Origin: Xenorhabdus cabanillasii
GTDB taxonomy: Bacteria; Pseudomonadota; Gammaproteobacteria; Enterobacterales; Enterobacteriaceae
Length of the DNA: 64,000 bases
Direction: 5' to 3'
Assembly: GCF_003386665.1 (NCBI RefSeq)
Contig: NZ_QTUB01000001.1
Coordinates: 2,046,001-2,110,000 of the forward strand
Shown here: in pieces, positions 17,931-26,954 of the stretch
Position numbering within the stretch: the first letter of the stretch is position 1
Layout of the letters: the number at the start of each line of letters is the position of its first letter
The notes under the pieces: generated by a model
Told to the model about the DNA's origin: nothing
What the model saw: only the letters and a program-made list of their open reading frames with translations
Database searches by the model: none
Program-made: the position numbers and the translations under genes

Positions 17931-19140
17931 CCGTTTTCTCCTCTTCCAGTGGTGCCAGATTGAGCAAGGGGGCATCCGGGTTGATTTCAAACCGGGTTTC
18001 AGCCACTCGCACGGGCAGTGAGGCTTTGAAACTCAGTCGGCAGGTCATGTGCAGCGTCCTTGCCTCGCTGTTGATAATTAACGTATCCATACGCATCGGC
18101 ACGGGCAGTAATATGCCGTTGTGCATTCGCAGCAGAACAAACGGACGGTGTCCCGGCAGATTGACGTGCAGTTCACCATCAGGCGTCAGGCCGCTTAACG
18201 TGATGGCAATATCCGTGTCCGGCCAGTCAATTTGCTGGTCTGTTGGTGCGCCGTTCCAGTAGCCAAAGTCAAAATCTTTTGGCAGGTAAGGATGTCGATG
18301 TGCCAGCCAGTCGGCATCGTAAGTGCCGGCCAGCTGGCGGCGGGGCAGCCACGGACGGCCGATAAAGCCCATGCCCTGCGGCTGGCAGGCCGGCGTATCA
18401 GGCGCCAACGTACCACTCAATTGAGCGGTAAAATGCTGCACGGTGAACGGGGCATCCGGTCGGGTAATACGGGGTGCAGGGTAACGGGTAAGTTGTTTGG
18501 CCTGCGCATACCACGGCGTGATAAATCCCATACCCAGCGGATTGGTTTCACAGACGGCGTGAGCAACCGGCGCTTTTTCTCCGTCAGGGTGTTGCTGGCG
18601 CTGTTCCGATGTCAGCCGATCGCTTTCCTTAAGCTGTGCAACTGTTTTATCATCCGCCTGAATTTTGCATTCGCCCCCAAAGGCGTAGCGATAATCCAGC
18701 GGCAGTGTTGAAAACGGTTTCGGGTCGGTCAGTTGCCACTGACCGCCAGCATCACGAATAAATTCCCGTTCACCGGTTACGGTCAGGGTTTTGTCGAGCA
18801 GGGTCTGACCCTGCTTGCTCTTAATCTGCAACTGAACAGGAAATGCAGTGCAAGGCCGGTTATCTGGCGCATAAGCCGTACCGTTGACAATCACGTCACA
18901 GCGCGGTTTAAACGGGGCAAGGTCACTTTCCTGCAACACCTGTGAGGCATTCATCAGCCCACGGTATTCATCCTGTAAACACAGCGGTGGTGCGGGAAGA
19001 AGTTCAGCACTGTATTCTCCCTGTCCGGCAGGCAGGAGCTGGTAGCCGATTTTCATCACGGCTACGTGGTGCTCCACATCTTCCACATCCAGCATGGAAT
19101 AGTTCATCACCGCAAAGGGGGTCAGGTTACGAAATTCCAT
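17923..19140 (-). CDS. DUF2169 domain T6SS adaptor
   Basis: A 405-residue protein beginning EFRNLTPFAVMNYSMLDVED, the usual start of DUF2169 proteins, with the conserved block WLPRRQLAGTYDADWL and KDFDFGYWNGAPTDQQ. In several T6SS clusters such proteins act as chaperones that load PAAR/Rhs effectors onto VgrG. It lies between vgrG and the PAAR gene, 15 bases after vgrG, which fits that role. No signal peptide is visible. Confidence 0.88.
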   Translation of the reverse strand: MEFRNLTPFAVMNYSMLDVEDVEHHVAVMKIGYQLLPAGQGEYSAELLPAPPLCLQDEYRGLMNASQVLQESDLAPFKPRCDVIVNGTAYAPDNRPCTAFPVQLQIKSKQGQTLLDKTLTVTGEREFIRDAGGQWQLTDPKPFSTLPLDYRYAFGGECKIQADDKTVAQLKESDRLTSEQRQQHPDGEKAPVAHAVCETNPLGMGFITPWYAQAKQLTRYPAPRITRPDAPFTVQHFTAQLSGTLAPDTPACQPQGMGFIGRPWLPRRQLAGTYDADWLAHRHPYLPKDFDFGYWNGAPTDQQIDWPDTDIAITLSGLTPDGELHVNLPGHRPFVLLRMHNGILLPVPMRMDTLIINSEARTLHMTCRLSFKASLPVRVAETRFEINPDAPLLNLAPLEEEKTDG

Positions 19141-19155
19141 CTCAGTTTGTCCTCC

Positions 19156-21309
19156 TTAGTTCAGGTCGATGTCTTTACCTGTGATTTGCACCGGACCACT
19201 GGCCTCAAACTTGAACTCACTGCCCTTAAGGGTGATTTTTCCGCTGCTGTCCATGCGCAGGACACTTGCACCACATTTCAGCTCAATCACATCACCGGTC
19301 GTGATGGAAAGGGTATGGGTGATGGTTTCTGCCTTGTGCGCCCCGACCTCGATAATGTAGTTTTTGCCGGTGATCAGTTTGCGCACTTCTTTCACCGTTT
19401 CCGTGCTGTTGAGCGTGACCGTTTCCTCTTTGTTCTCATAGATTTTGATGGTTTGGTTTTTCTCCACAGTCTCGGTGTGGTTGGCGATCACATGGGTATC
19501 GCGGTTGTTGAGCACCTTGGTGTACATGTCTTTCTGCGCGTGCAGTGACAGCAGTTCGCTGCCCTTGGCATCTTCAAACAACAGTTCGTTATAACCCTGT
19601 CCCTTATGCGTTTTGGAGCGGAACGCCATCTGGGTTTTAGTACCCGGCAAAGCCCCCGGCGGGATATTGCTGGCATGGTAAGTCCGTCCGGTCACTATTG
19701 GTTGGTCAGGATCGCCGTGCAGAAAATCCACCACCACTTCCTGCCCGATACGGGGGATGGCCAGCATTCCCCAGCCCTGACCGGCCCAAGGCTGACTGAC
19801 CCGTATCCAGCAGGAGCTTTGGTCATCGCTCTTACCGTATCGGTCCCACGGGAATTGCAGACGTACACGTCCATACTGGTCACAGAAGATTTCTTCGCCG
19901 GCCGGGCCGACCACCTTAGCAATTTGTGGGCCATCCATCACCGGTTTGGGCAGCGGTGCCGGACGCCAGTTCTGGTTCTGGCGGATAAAGTAGAAGTGAC
20001 TGTGCAGCGTGGTGCCTGCGCCGCCGGTTGCTGTCTCCAGAGCACCCGGCTGGCTGCCGCTGTGGCTGGTGGATACGGTTTGCCATGACTGATTCAGGTC
20101 TATCCGGGGATGGTTGCCAAGGATAAACAGTTTGCCCGGTTGCAGGGCTATCGCATTGCCGCTGCCCTGTCCCATGACGGCATCGCTGCGCAATGCTTCC
20201 AGCCGGTAGCGGGTAAAATCTTTGCCATGGGCTTCGTCTTTGAAACGACCGGGGTAGTCGTAGTGCTCGTAGTACAGTTGTTGCAGGTTTTCATCCCGCA
20301 TCTGCTGGTGGAATTCTGCCGGCCACGCGGGGTTCTTGAAGGTGTAATCTTTCAGCTGCACCTGCGCGGGTCGCACCTGTGCGCTGTAGGTCAGGCTGCT
20401 GATGGCAGGTTCACCCAGAGTGCTGGCTTCTCCGGGCTGATAAGGGATCATCATGCCCGGCGGCACAGAACCGCAGTCGTCGGCAAAGACCAGCGTGTTG
20501 CGTCCGTTACTGCATTCGAAGAAGTAGAAAATGCCTTCTTCTGCTGTTAACCGTTGCAGGAAAGCAAAGTCACTTTCCTGATACTGCACGCAGAATTCCC
20601 GTGCCGGATGAGGATGGCGCAGGCTGAAGATTACATCACGGATATTGTGCTCTTTCAGAATGGTCGTAATGATGTTGGCGATATCCTGCTGCTGGAAAAT
20701 GCGCGAGTTCTGTCTCAGGGTAGTGCGCCACAGGTCAGGCCGGATAATCATCTGGTAAGTGGTCTGGTGCAATCCGGTGTTACCCTGCTCAAAGCGGGCA
20801 ACAATCCCCGTGATGCTGCGTTGTTCGATACCGTTTTGCAGAATGGTCAGCGTAGCGGTGCGATCCAGTACGGCTGGAAAGTCGATAGCCGGGTCGGCAC
20901 TCGCCAGTCCCACACTCAGGCTGAACGGCTGGGAAAAACTTTCGTTCAGGGTGAAATCAGTCACCACAAACGTCTGCGGCAGTAAGCCACCTGCGGTCAG
21001 GGTAAATTGCAGGCCACTCGGGTCACGCCCGCCCATCAGCATCTGGCCGACTTTTTCCAGCGCTTTGGTGGCTGAATTCTGTCCCCCGGCTGAGCGTTCT
21101 GCCAGCCCCTTTCCACCGGTAAAACCGCCACCCGGGATTAAGCCCGCCGTGCCTGACATACTGCTGCCTATCCCGCCGGCATAACCGCCACCCGGAATTA
21201 AACCTGCTGCGCCTGACATTCCGCCGCCTAATTTACCGGCAACCTGTTTTACTTTCTGAACAGTCTCTTTCCCTTGCTTCAATTTATTGATGTTCTTCTT
21301 TATTGACAT
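19156..21309 (-). CDS. vgrG: VgrG, T6SS spike protein with an N-terminal Gly-rich extension
   Basis: A 717-residue VgrG: gp27-like part from about residue 98 (LQFTLTAGGLLPQTFVVTDF), gp5-type OB fold with EEIFCDQYGRVRLQFPWD (about 475), and a C-terminal beta-helix with Val/Ile-rich repeats. Before the usual start there are about 97 extra residues. They hold a Lys-rich helix and a duplicated Gly-rich unit (SGAAGLIPGGGYAGG and SGTAGLIPGGGFTGG). ATG 21309 is the only strong start I see. It is the first gene of the T6SS operon; no tss structural genes are in the window, so the apparatus must be encoded elsewhere. Confidence 0.93.
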   Translation of the reverse strand: MSIKKNINKLKQGKETVQKVKQVAGKLGGGMSGAAGLIPGGGYAGGIGSSMSGTAGLIPGGGFTGGKGLAERSAGGQNSATKALEKVGQMLMGGRDPSGLQFTLTAGGLLPQTFVVTDFTLNESFSQPFSLSVGLASADPAIDFPAVLDRTATLTILQNGIEQRSITGIVARFEQGNTGLHQTTYQMIIRPDLWRTTLRQNSRIFQQQDIANIITTILKEHNIRDVIFSLRHPHPAREFCVQYQESDFAFLQRLTAEEGIFYFFECSNGRNTLVFADDCGSVPPGMMIPYQPGEASTLGEPAISSLTYSAQVRPAQVQLKDYTFKNPAWPAEFHQQMRDENLQQLYYEHYDYPGRFKDEAHGKDFTRYRLEALRSDAVMGQGSGNAIALQPGKLFILGNHPRIDLNQSWQTVSTSHSGSQPGALETATGGAGTTLHSHFYFIRQNQNWRPAPLPKPVMDGPQIAKVVGPAGEEIFCDQYGRVRLQFPWDRYGKSDDQSSCWIRVSQPWAGQGWGMLAIPRIGQEVVVDFLHGDPDQPIVTGRTYHASNIPPGALPGTKTQMAFRSKTHKGQGYNELLFEDAKGSELLSLHAQKDMYTKVLNNRDTHVIANHTETVEKNQTIKIYENKEETVTLNSTETVKEVRKLITGKNYIIEVGAHKAETITHTLSITTGDVIELKCGASVLRMDSSGKITLKGSEFKFEASGPVQITGKDIDLN

Positions 21310-21997
21310 AGTGTGTCTCCCTGAGGTGATGGAACGTTATGTGATAGGCATCCCACCTGATAGCAACGCAGGCCATAACATTCGGGTACAAGATTTAAAT
21401 CTAACTCACATGGTCTCCGACAAATGGGTTAATTCAGGACGCAATATATTGTTTTTCGATAATTTGAAAGGACGCTGTGTCCGAATATATCGGCGGATTT
21501 GTGATAAATAAAATAGGGGAGATAATAAATAACGAAGGCGTACAAACCAAATTAAATCAAGTGAAATAAAAAAGGTCATCCGACAATCACAGTGTGAAAA
21601 GTTAAAATGTTTGCCGTTGAAAAATAATATTCTTAGGTGGCGCATGTGGTTAGTGTATTTGACCACTTAACGTTTATCCATAAATGGTGCTTTTTTACGT
21701 AACGTGATGAGATAAAAATAGAAAAACAGAGAATGGCTTTGAAAAAATCATGATCATTTTTATTTTATGAGTTTGATCACAAAAAAGATAATTTTTAATA
21801 ATGATATTTTTAATTTTTCTGATAAAAAGCGTAACAAGGAATGATATCTTTGTGTTGGATATATAAATTATAGCTATTAATTCAAATGAAAGTAAATATT
21901 GGATGAGTTAAATGTCAAATGGAAATAGACAAATTAATATTTGGCGTATTTAGCAATACAAAGATTAAATCTAATCAAAATAACTCAACGTTGTTAG
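21310..21997. other. A+T-rich intergenic region upstream of vgrG
   Basis: About 690 bp with no convincing gene on either strand; an 86-codon frame on the minus strand has no protein-like character. It should contain the vgrG promoter on the minus strand, but I cannot place it with confidence. The high A+T content is that of horizontally acquired DNA. Confidence 0.4.
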
Positions 21998-22027
21998 ACA
22001 ACTGCCCGTATTTTAAAAGGCAGTTGT
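21998..22027. terminator. Hairpin at the 3' end of the left-element integrase gene
   Basis: ACAACTGCC (21998-22006) and GGCAGTTGT (22019-22027) form a perfect nine-bp stem with a 12-base loop, six bases past the integrase stop. There is no long T-run on the minus strand, so it is a likely but not ideal terminator. Confidence 0.55.
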
Positions 22028-22032
22028 TTGCC

Positions 22033-23251
22033 TTATAGTGATAATAATTTACTTTCCCATTGCGTTATAATTTCTCTCTTTTCTTTCAGATAATCGTAGC
22101 GATCGTAGTGTTTAGTTGAGACACCGGGTTTTTTATGGTTTTGCAATCTATCTCTCATCTCAGAACTGATCCCCATCTCTCCTGCAAGGGTCTTAAAGGT
22201 TCGTCTGATATCCCTTGGTGTAAACTTCTCAAAATCATAGCGAGCGCAAAATTTTTGGATCTGTTTGGCATATTCAGCTGTGAGTAAATGGCCTTCTTTA
22301 GTATTTCCGGGAAATAGGAATTCTGAGTCTGGATATTGTTTGGCCTGGTATTCTAATATTTCAGTTGCAGATTCACACAAGGGAATGACGTGGTAATCAC
22401 CGTTTTTTGAAATATGAGGCGGCACTGTCAGCGTGTTATTCTTTTTATCCCAGTTATCTTTTGTATTGGTCATTATTTCCCAGGGGCGTTGTCCAGCGGT
22501 GAAAATGCAAAGCAATATTAACCGGCCATAATCCGGGTGAATTGGGAATACTGTCGACGAAATACGGAATAGTTTTAGAATTTCTTTCATTTCATCCCAT
22601 GATAAAAATCTATCCAACGCTTTATCTGCCCCTTCTTGGCGTGGAACGATAGTCACGGGGTTTCGGTCAAGACCATAAATAACTTTCTCGTTCAGTTTGG
22701 CTGGATCATTGTCCGCGAATAAACCGAAGTTAAATACAACATGGAGATTGGCACGCACCTTGTTTGAGCCGGCAACAGCACCACGTGAGATAAATTCAGC
22801 CAATACTCTTTTAATGTGGTCTGGGATAATATCTTTTGCGGGCGTATTTCTATCAATGTGCTGGCTATCTAATACCTGATTCAGTCTGTATTGAGTTTTA
22901 TCATAAGATCTCTTGCCACGGCGTTTCTGGTCGGCAATATAGTCACTGAATAGCTGTTCAATTGTGGCGTGATTTATGATGGTTTTTTCTGGAGCTGAAA
23001 CATTAACGGCAGCATCTCGTGATTTAGATAATGCTTCTGCCAAAGAAAGAACAGGAAAGTCACCTAGGTTAATGAACTTCTCTTTCCCATCCTTAAAATA
23101 ACGATAAACAAAAACCTTTCTCCCCGATGGGTATGTTTTGACACCCAGCCTGCCAGTTCCTCGTGTTGCTGATGCTTGCCATGTATAATAGGCTGAGTTT
23201 TTTTGGTTTTAAGCCTCGAATTTTACTGTCAGTCAATAAGGTGCTAGCCAT
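22033..23251 (-). pseudogene. Tyrosine integrase of the left element, one-base frameshift near the N-terminus
   Basis: A phage integrase with catalytic segments AGQRPWEI (Arg), FTPRDIRRTFKTL (His replaced in the usual HxxR context by PRDIRR), and STKHYDRYDY (Tyr). The long frame opens only at 23043. Upstream, family-like residues continue in that frame (YYTWQASATRGTGRLGVKTY, then PSGRKVFVYRY). The proper start ATG (23251, ASTLLTDSKIRGLKPK) is in another frame. Deleting one base from a run of seven T at 23198-23204 joins them as GLKPKNSAYYTWQAS. The gene points away from the tRNA-derived att site at 23405 and most likely belonged to the left prophage. It may be a base-calling artefact. Confidence 0.75.
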
Positions 23252-23404
23252 TGGAAATATCCTTCATAACAGGTCAAGTAGCGGGTCAAGTTATGATGAA
23301 ATGATATGCAACTATATGAAACTGCGCAACCCATAAAATCCATTTAAATCAAAGTGATGAAACCTTATGAAATTATAAGAAATCGTGTGAAATCAATTGT
23401 TTTT

Positions 23405-23452
23405 GCCCTTCTAAGCCGTAGGTCACAGGTTCGAATCCTGTAGGGCGTACCA
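23405..23452 (+). other. 3' part of a tRNA-Arg(UCU) gene: attachment site between two elements
   Basis: The segment reads as the anticodon loop CTTCTAA, the 3' anticodon strand, a full T arm (ACAGG-TTCGAAT-CCTGT), the acceptor 3' strand AGGGCGT and ACCA. The 5' half of a tRNA is absent upstream, where the sequence is A+T rich. It is therefore an att copy left by integration at a tRNA-Arg gene that should lie intact to the left of this window. It serves as right end of the left element and left end of the PICI-like island. Confidence 0.75.
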
Positions 23453-23565
23453 CCCATTCATATCTTAACGTCTTCCAAAGTCCATAAAACCCCAATAAAT
23501 ACGCAGTATTAGCCTTTTTCCGTTCTTCTGTAGTCCAGTCAGATATGTTGAAATCCATAGATCTC

Positions 23566-23615
23566 TGGGGGCATAATAGGGGGCATTGTTAGGTTCAATC
23601 AAAATGGATGCCCCC
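23566..23615. repeat. GGGGGCAT repeats: probable integrase arm sites and int operator
   Basis: TGGGGGCAT (23566) and GGGGGCAT (23579) are direct repeats, and ATGCCCCC (23608) is an inverted copy ending three bases before the int ATG. The same pair of direct repeats recurs near both downstream att copies (42328 and 42341; 51651 and 51664, with TAT for CAT). They are good candidates for integrase arm-binding sites. The inverted copy occupies the place of the ribosome-binding site, so int could repress itself. Confidence 0.6.
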
Positions 23616-23617
23616 AC

Positions 23618-24832
23618 ATGAAGTTGACCGCCAGACAGATAGACACCGCGAAGCCCAAAGACAAATCGTATAAACTCTCCGATGGTGGGGGCATGTACTT
23701 AGAAATTTTTCCGAATGGTTCCAAATGTTGGCGATTAAAATATCGCTTTGCGGGTAAAGAGAAGCGATTGGCATTTGGCACTTACCCTACCGTAACCTTG
23801 GCAGAAGCCAGAAACAAAAGGGAAGACGCCAAGAAAATATTGGCAAATGGCGATGATCCGGGGCTGGTTAAAAGACAGGAAAAAAGAGAAAAAGCTCTCA
23901 TCGTAAGTAACAGCTTTGAAAAAATCGCCCTTGAGTGGCACGCCTATAAGGTTCCTAACTGGTCAAAGGGATATGCAGAAGACCTTTTAGAAGGTTTCAC
24001 AAAAGATATTTTTCCTTTCATTGGCAAACTCGCCATCACTGATATCAAGCCATTAGACATGCTCACCGTCCTGCGCAAAATGGAACAGCGTGGCGTTCTC
24101 GATAAGCTGAAAAAGATCAGACAGGCATGTAACCAAGTTTTCAGATATGCAATTGTCACGGGAAGAGCGGAATATAATCCAGCGGCGGAACTGGCTGGCG
24201 CATTAGCAACACCGAAAGCCAAGCATTTCCCACATCTGAATGTCGATGAATTACCAGCATTCCTACAAGCATTGTCCCTCTATAGCGGAAGTAAAATTAC
24301 TCAAATTGCAACGAAGTTACTTCTGCTTACCGGATTGAGAACAATAGAGCTGCGCGCCTCTACTTGGGCAGAAATTAATTTCGATAAAGCAATTTGGGAA
24401 ATCCCTCAAGAGCGTATGAAAATGCGTCGGCCTCATATTGTTCCCCTTTCTGAACAGGCTTTGATCTTACTAAAAGAGCTGGAAGCAATCACAGGCCGAT
24501 TTAACTTTGCTTTTCATGGTAGGAATGATGCAAGTAAGCCAATGAGTGAAGCCGCCATTAATCAGGTTCTTAAACGCATTGGTTATGCTGGTCGGGCAAC
24601 AGGCCACGGCTTTCGACACACCATGAGCACTATCTTACATGAACAAGGTTATAACACTGCATGGATTGAAACACAGCTTGCTCACGTTGATAAGAACAGT
24701 ATTCGAGGAACTTACAATCACGCCCAATATTTGGATGGTCGTAGGGAAATGCTGCAATGGTATGCCGACTATATGGATGCACTCGAACAAGACGACAATG
24801 TAGTACATGGAGAATTTAAGAAACGAGCTTGA
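23618..24832 (+). CDS. int: P4-type tyrosine integrase (DUF4102 family)
   Basis: A 404-residue integrase. The N-terminal DUF4102 domain reads GGGMYLEIFPNGSKCWRLKY and EKRLAFGTYPTVTLAEAR. The catalytic domain has LTGLRTIELR (about residue 240), HGFRHTMSTIL (about 331) and GTYNHAQYL with the tyrosine at about 366. It starts 166 bases after the tRNA 3' end, the usual place for P4-like integrases. There is no ordinary Shine-Dalgarno sequence, since the GGGGGCAT inverted copy occupies that position. Intact, so the island could still be mobilised. Confidence 0.92.
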   Translation: MKLTARQIDTAKPKDKSYKLSDGGGMYLEIFPNGSKCWRLKYRFAGKEKRLAFGTYPTVTLAEARNKREDAKKILANGDDPGLVKRQEKREKALIVSNSFEKIALEWHAYKVPNWSKGYAEDLLEGFTKDIFPFIGKLAITDIKPLDMLTVLRKMEQRGVLDKLKKIRQACNQVFRYAIVTGRAEYNPAAELAGALATPKAKHFPHLNVDELPAFLQALSLYSGSKITQIATKLLLLTGLRTIELRASTWAEINFDKAIWEIPQERMKMRRPHIVPLSEQALILLKELEAITGRFNFAFHGRNDASKPMSEAAINQVLKRIGYAGRATGHGFRHTMSTILHEQGYNTAWIETQLAHVDKNSIRGTYNHAQYLDGRREMLQWYADYMDALEQDDNVVHGEFKKRA

Positions 24833-24963
24833 TTTAATTATCTTAGAATAATAATCTTCGGTTAACATGTAACTATTTATGGTTTTGTATTAATCATAAA
24901 TAGTTATTATTGCAAATGGTAAGACATAATACATTCTTTGTATGAAACAAATTACTATTGTCA

Positions 24964-26046
24964 CTTGGATTCACATATTAAGCGCAACACCGTAATGAGC
25001 GAAGTAATTGAGTGGGTACTCCTTTAAATAACTCATTCGGTGTTTTGTAATCTCGTGTTTTACGAGGACGATTATTTAATCGGTTTGCCACAAGGTTAAT
25101 CTCCCGCTCTGATACCTTATTAAAATCGGTTCCTTTTGGGAAGTAATCTCTAATTAATCCATTTATGTTCTCATTTATCCCTCTTTCCCAAGGGGAATGC
25201 GGGTGAGCAAAATAAATTCTTGCCTCTAAATTTTTACTGATCCGCTCGTGTTCGGCAAATTCGAGGCCATTGTCAAAGGTAATTGTTTTAACTTTATGTT
25301 TTATCAGTGATAAGTGTCTTGTTGCCGCTTTGGCGACCCCTTCTGCTGTTTTATCTTCAAGTTTAATAATAATAGTAAATAATGATTTTCGTTCAACGAG
25401 TGTCAATAATGCACTTTTATGATCTTGGCCAACGATAGTATCGCCTTCCCAATCACCAATACGCTGCTTTTTATCAACAAATTTTGGGCGTTTATCAATG
25501 CTGACTCTATTTTTAATTTTGCCTCTGCGCTCATAATTTCCATAGCGTTTACGATACGGTTTTTTCGCCATTCTGAGATGTTGCCATAAATCACCACCAT
25601 TCTTTTTATCTTTATAAATCAATCGATAAATCGTCTCATGATGTAAAGATATTTTGGCTTCCCGTTTAAGATAACCCACAATCTGTTCGGGACTTAAATC
25701 TTGCCAAATTAACTGTTTGATCCACATTTCTATCTCTGGATTCACTTTGACTGCTTTTATAGCAAAATGCCGGCGTGCTACGGCCTTAAACTGAGCCTGT
25801 TCAGGAGAATATTTCTTTGCTTCCCGATTTCGTCTCAATTCCCGGCTAATCGTTGAGGGGCTTCGATTGAGTGACTTTGAAATCGCCCGTTGTGAAAAAC
25901 CCGCTTCTTTCAGGCTAGAAATCTGATATCTTTCTGTTTCGGTCAGTTGTGTATAGGTCATAGCGCATTTTCCTTTGGCGAGAAAGATGCCTACTATAGC
26001 AACTGACCGCCTTTCTCAGAAATTGCACTTATTATGCGAATCCAAG
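24964..26046 (-). mobile_element. IS30-family insertion sequence
   Basis: The element is 1083 bp with imperfect inverted ends: CTTGGATTCACATATTAAGC on the left matches CTTGGATTCGCATAATAAGT read inwards from the right. It is flanked by a three-base target duplication, TCA (24961-24963 and 26047-26049), as is usual for IS30 elements. It sits between int and alpA and breaks no recognisable gene. Confidence 0.88.
24978..25961 (-). CDS. IS30-family transposase
   Basis: A 327-residue transposase. The N-terminal HTH reads YTQLTETERYQISSLKEAGF and SKSLNRSPSTISRELRRN. The DDE catalytic domain includes GDWEGDTIVG (first Asp), TFDNGLEFAEHE (second Asp) and SPWERGINENINGLIRDYFP (Glu). The ORF is complete and fills the element, so it is probably active or recently active. 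Confidence 0.95.
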   Translation of the reverse strand: MTYTQLTETERYQISSLKEAGFSQRAISKSLNRSPSTISRELRRNREAKKYSPEQAQFKAVARRHFAIKAVKVNPEIEMWIKQLIWQDLSPEQIVGYLKREAKISLHHETIYRLIYKDKKNGGDLWQHLRMAKKPYRKRYGNYERRGKIKNRVSIDKRPKFVDKKQRIGDWEGDTIVGQDHKSALLTLVERKSLFTIIIKLEDKTAEGVAKAATRHLSLIKHKVKTITFDNGLEFAEHERISKNLEARIYFAHPHSPWERGINENINGLIRDYFPKGTDFNKVSEREINLVANRLNNRPRKTRDYKTPNELFKGVPTQLLRSLRCCA

Positions 26047-26143
26047 TCATGTAATGAATTAATTTTACAACTTCGGTTTAATTATCCCTGTTCTAATAAC
26101 GTCCAAAAAGAACCAATATGGACAAGCTAACAGGGGAAAGTAT

Positions 26144-26356
26144 ATGTCAGAAACTATCACATCTAAAGAAAGTCTTATCCGCTTACCAGAAGTGCAACGC
26201 AGAACGGGTTATAGCAAGGCATGGATTTACAAACTGATTGAGGAAGATAAATTTCCGAAACAAGTCAAAATTGGTACTCGCTCAATAGCTTTTATTGAAT
26301 CAGAAATTGATAGCTGGATAGCTCAACGTATTGCTGAATCTCGCAATGGAATATAA
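26144..26356 (+). CDS. AlpA-family transcriptional regulator
   Basis: A 70-residue MerR-like small regulator: LIRLPEVQRRTGYSKAWIYKLI followed by FPKQVKIGTRSIAFIESEID. AlpA-type proteins activate excision and island genes in P4-like satellites and PICIs. In this island it follows int (IS30 now lies between them), as expected in Gram-negative PICIs. Confidence 0.9.
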   Translation: MSETITSKESLIRLPEVQRRTGYSKAWIYKLIEEDKFPKQVKIGTRSIAFIESEIDSWIAQRIAESRNGI

Positions 26357-26620
26357 TTAAAAAATCAATATCACCAATTTGTTCTAAGAGAAAAATATTA
26401 TTTCAGCATAGATTGAAATATATAAAATTATGATAAAGAAAAACATGGTTAATAATCGTGATGGGGTTTTGTACGCTGAAAATAATGAATATTATATTTC
26501 CACTAACTATATAGATATTGATTGGTTCAAAAAAGAAAAGGATAACATGGGAAATGCTATCCTTGTTTTATTTAATGGTATAAATCAGTTTATTGCCTTG
26601 AATAATGCGATTTTCTTAGT

Positions 26621-26812
26621 TCAGCCTTTTGGATCTATACCTAATCGTTCTAATTCCTTACGCCCTAAAGTTTTAAGCCAGTTAGCTAAGCTCATTCCTG
26701 ATTTTTGGGCTGCATCTTCAAATTGTTCTTTTAGTTCGGGAGTTATACGCATTCTAAATTGTGGGGATTGCCCATCACCTTTTGGGCTTTTATCTCGCTT
26801 TATCGTTGACAA
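26621..26812 (-). CDS. Arc-like ribbon-helix-helix DNA-binding protein
   Basis: A 63-residue protein with the Arc signature QFRMRITPELKEQFEDAAQK followed by SGMSLANWLKTLGRKELERL. The likely start is TTG 26812, eight bases after AGGTG. That ribosome-binding site is part of the repeat AGGTGACCAC. The gene is divergent from the primase operon, the place for an island repressor; that role is inferred. A longer + strand frame over this gene is a shadow. Confidence 0.75.
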   Translation of the reverse strand: MSTIKRDKSPKGDGQSPQFRMRITPELKEQFEDAAQKSGMSLANWLKTLGRKELERLGIDPKG

Positions 26813-26857
26813 GTGGTCACCTATTGCATTAGCCTTATCGATATTAGGTGGTCACCT
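26813..26857. promoter_or_regulatory. Paired GTGGTCACCT repeats between the Arc-like gene and primase operon
   Basis: The ten-base word GTGGTCACCT occurs at 26813-26822 and again at 26848-26857. Each contains the palindromic GGTGACC core on the other strand. The spacing of 35 bases is about three helix turns plus. Position between divergent genes suggests operators, perhaps for the Arc-like protein, whose own ribosome-binding site is within the first copy. Confidence 0.5.
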
Positions 26858-26884
26858 TAACATGGTAAAACCTATAAAATCAAC

Positions 26885-26926
26885 GCCCCCGCACAGTGCT
26901 ACCAACACTGAACGAGGGCTAACCAC
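26885..26926 (+). ncRNA. C4/CI-like structured RNA upstream of the primase operon
   Basis: An outer stem (GCCCCCG with CGAGGGC) encloses the perfect hairpin CAGTG-CTACCAA-CACTG and is followed by TAACCACC. The element at 9269-9310 shares the loop and the 3' word, with compensatory changes in the stems. In phage P4 the CI antisense RNA lies in the same place, upstream of the primase (alpha) operon, and controls it by premature termination. The element here could act likewise. The structure is seen; the family assignment is inference. Confidence 0.55.
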
Positions 26927-26954
26927 CCACGATAACTACAATATCGAGGTAGCT

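Noticed and set aside
21406..21666. 86-codon minus-strand ORF upstream of vgrG
   Set aside because: Composition is that of random A+T-rich DNA and no ribosome-binding site precedes it.
23405..23452. Complete tRNA gene
   Set aside because: The 5' half of a tRNA cannot be formed from the upstream sequence; only the part from the anticodon loop to CCA is present.
1..23452. A complete inducible prophage
   Set aside because: No head, lysis or replication genes are in view, the tail genes are damaged and the integrase is shifted; only a remnant with cargo is supported within this window.
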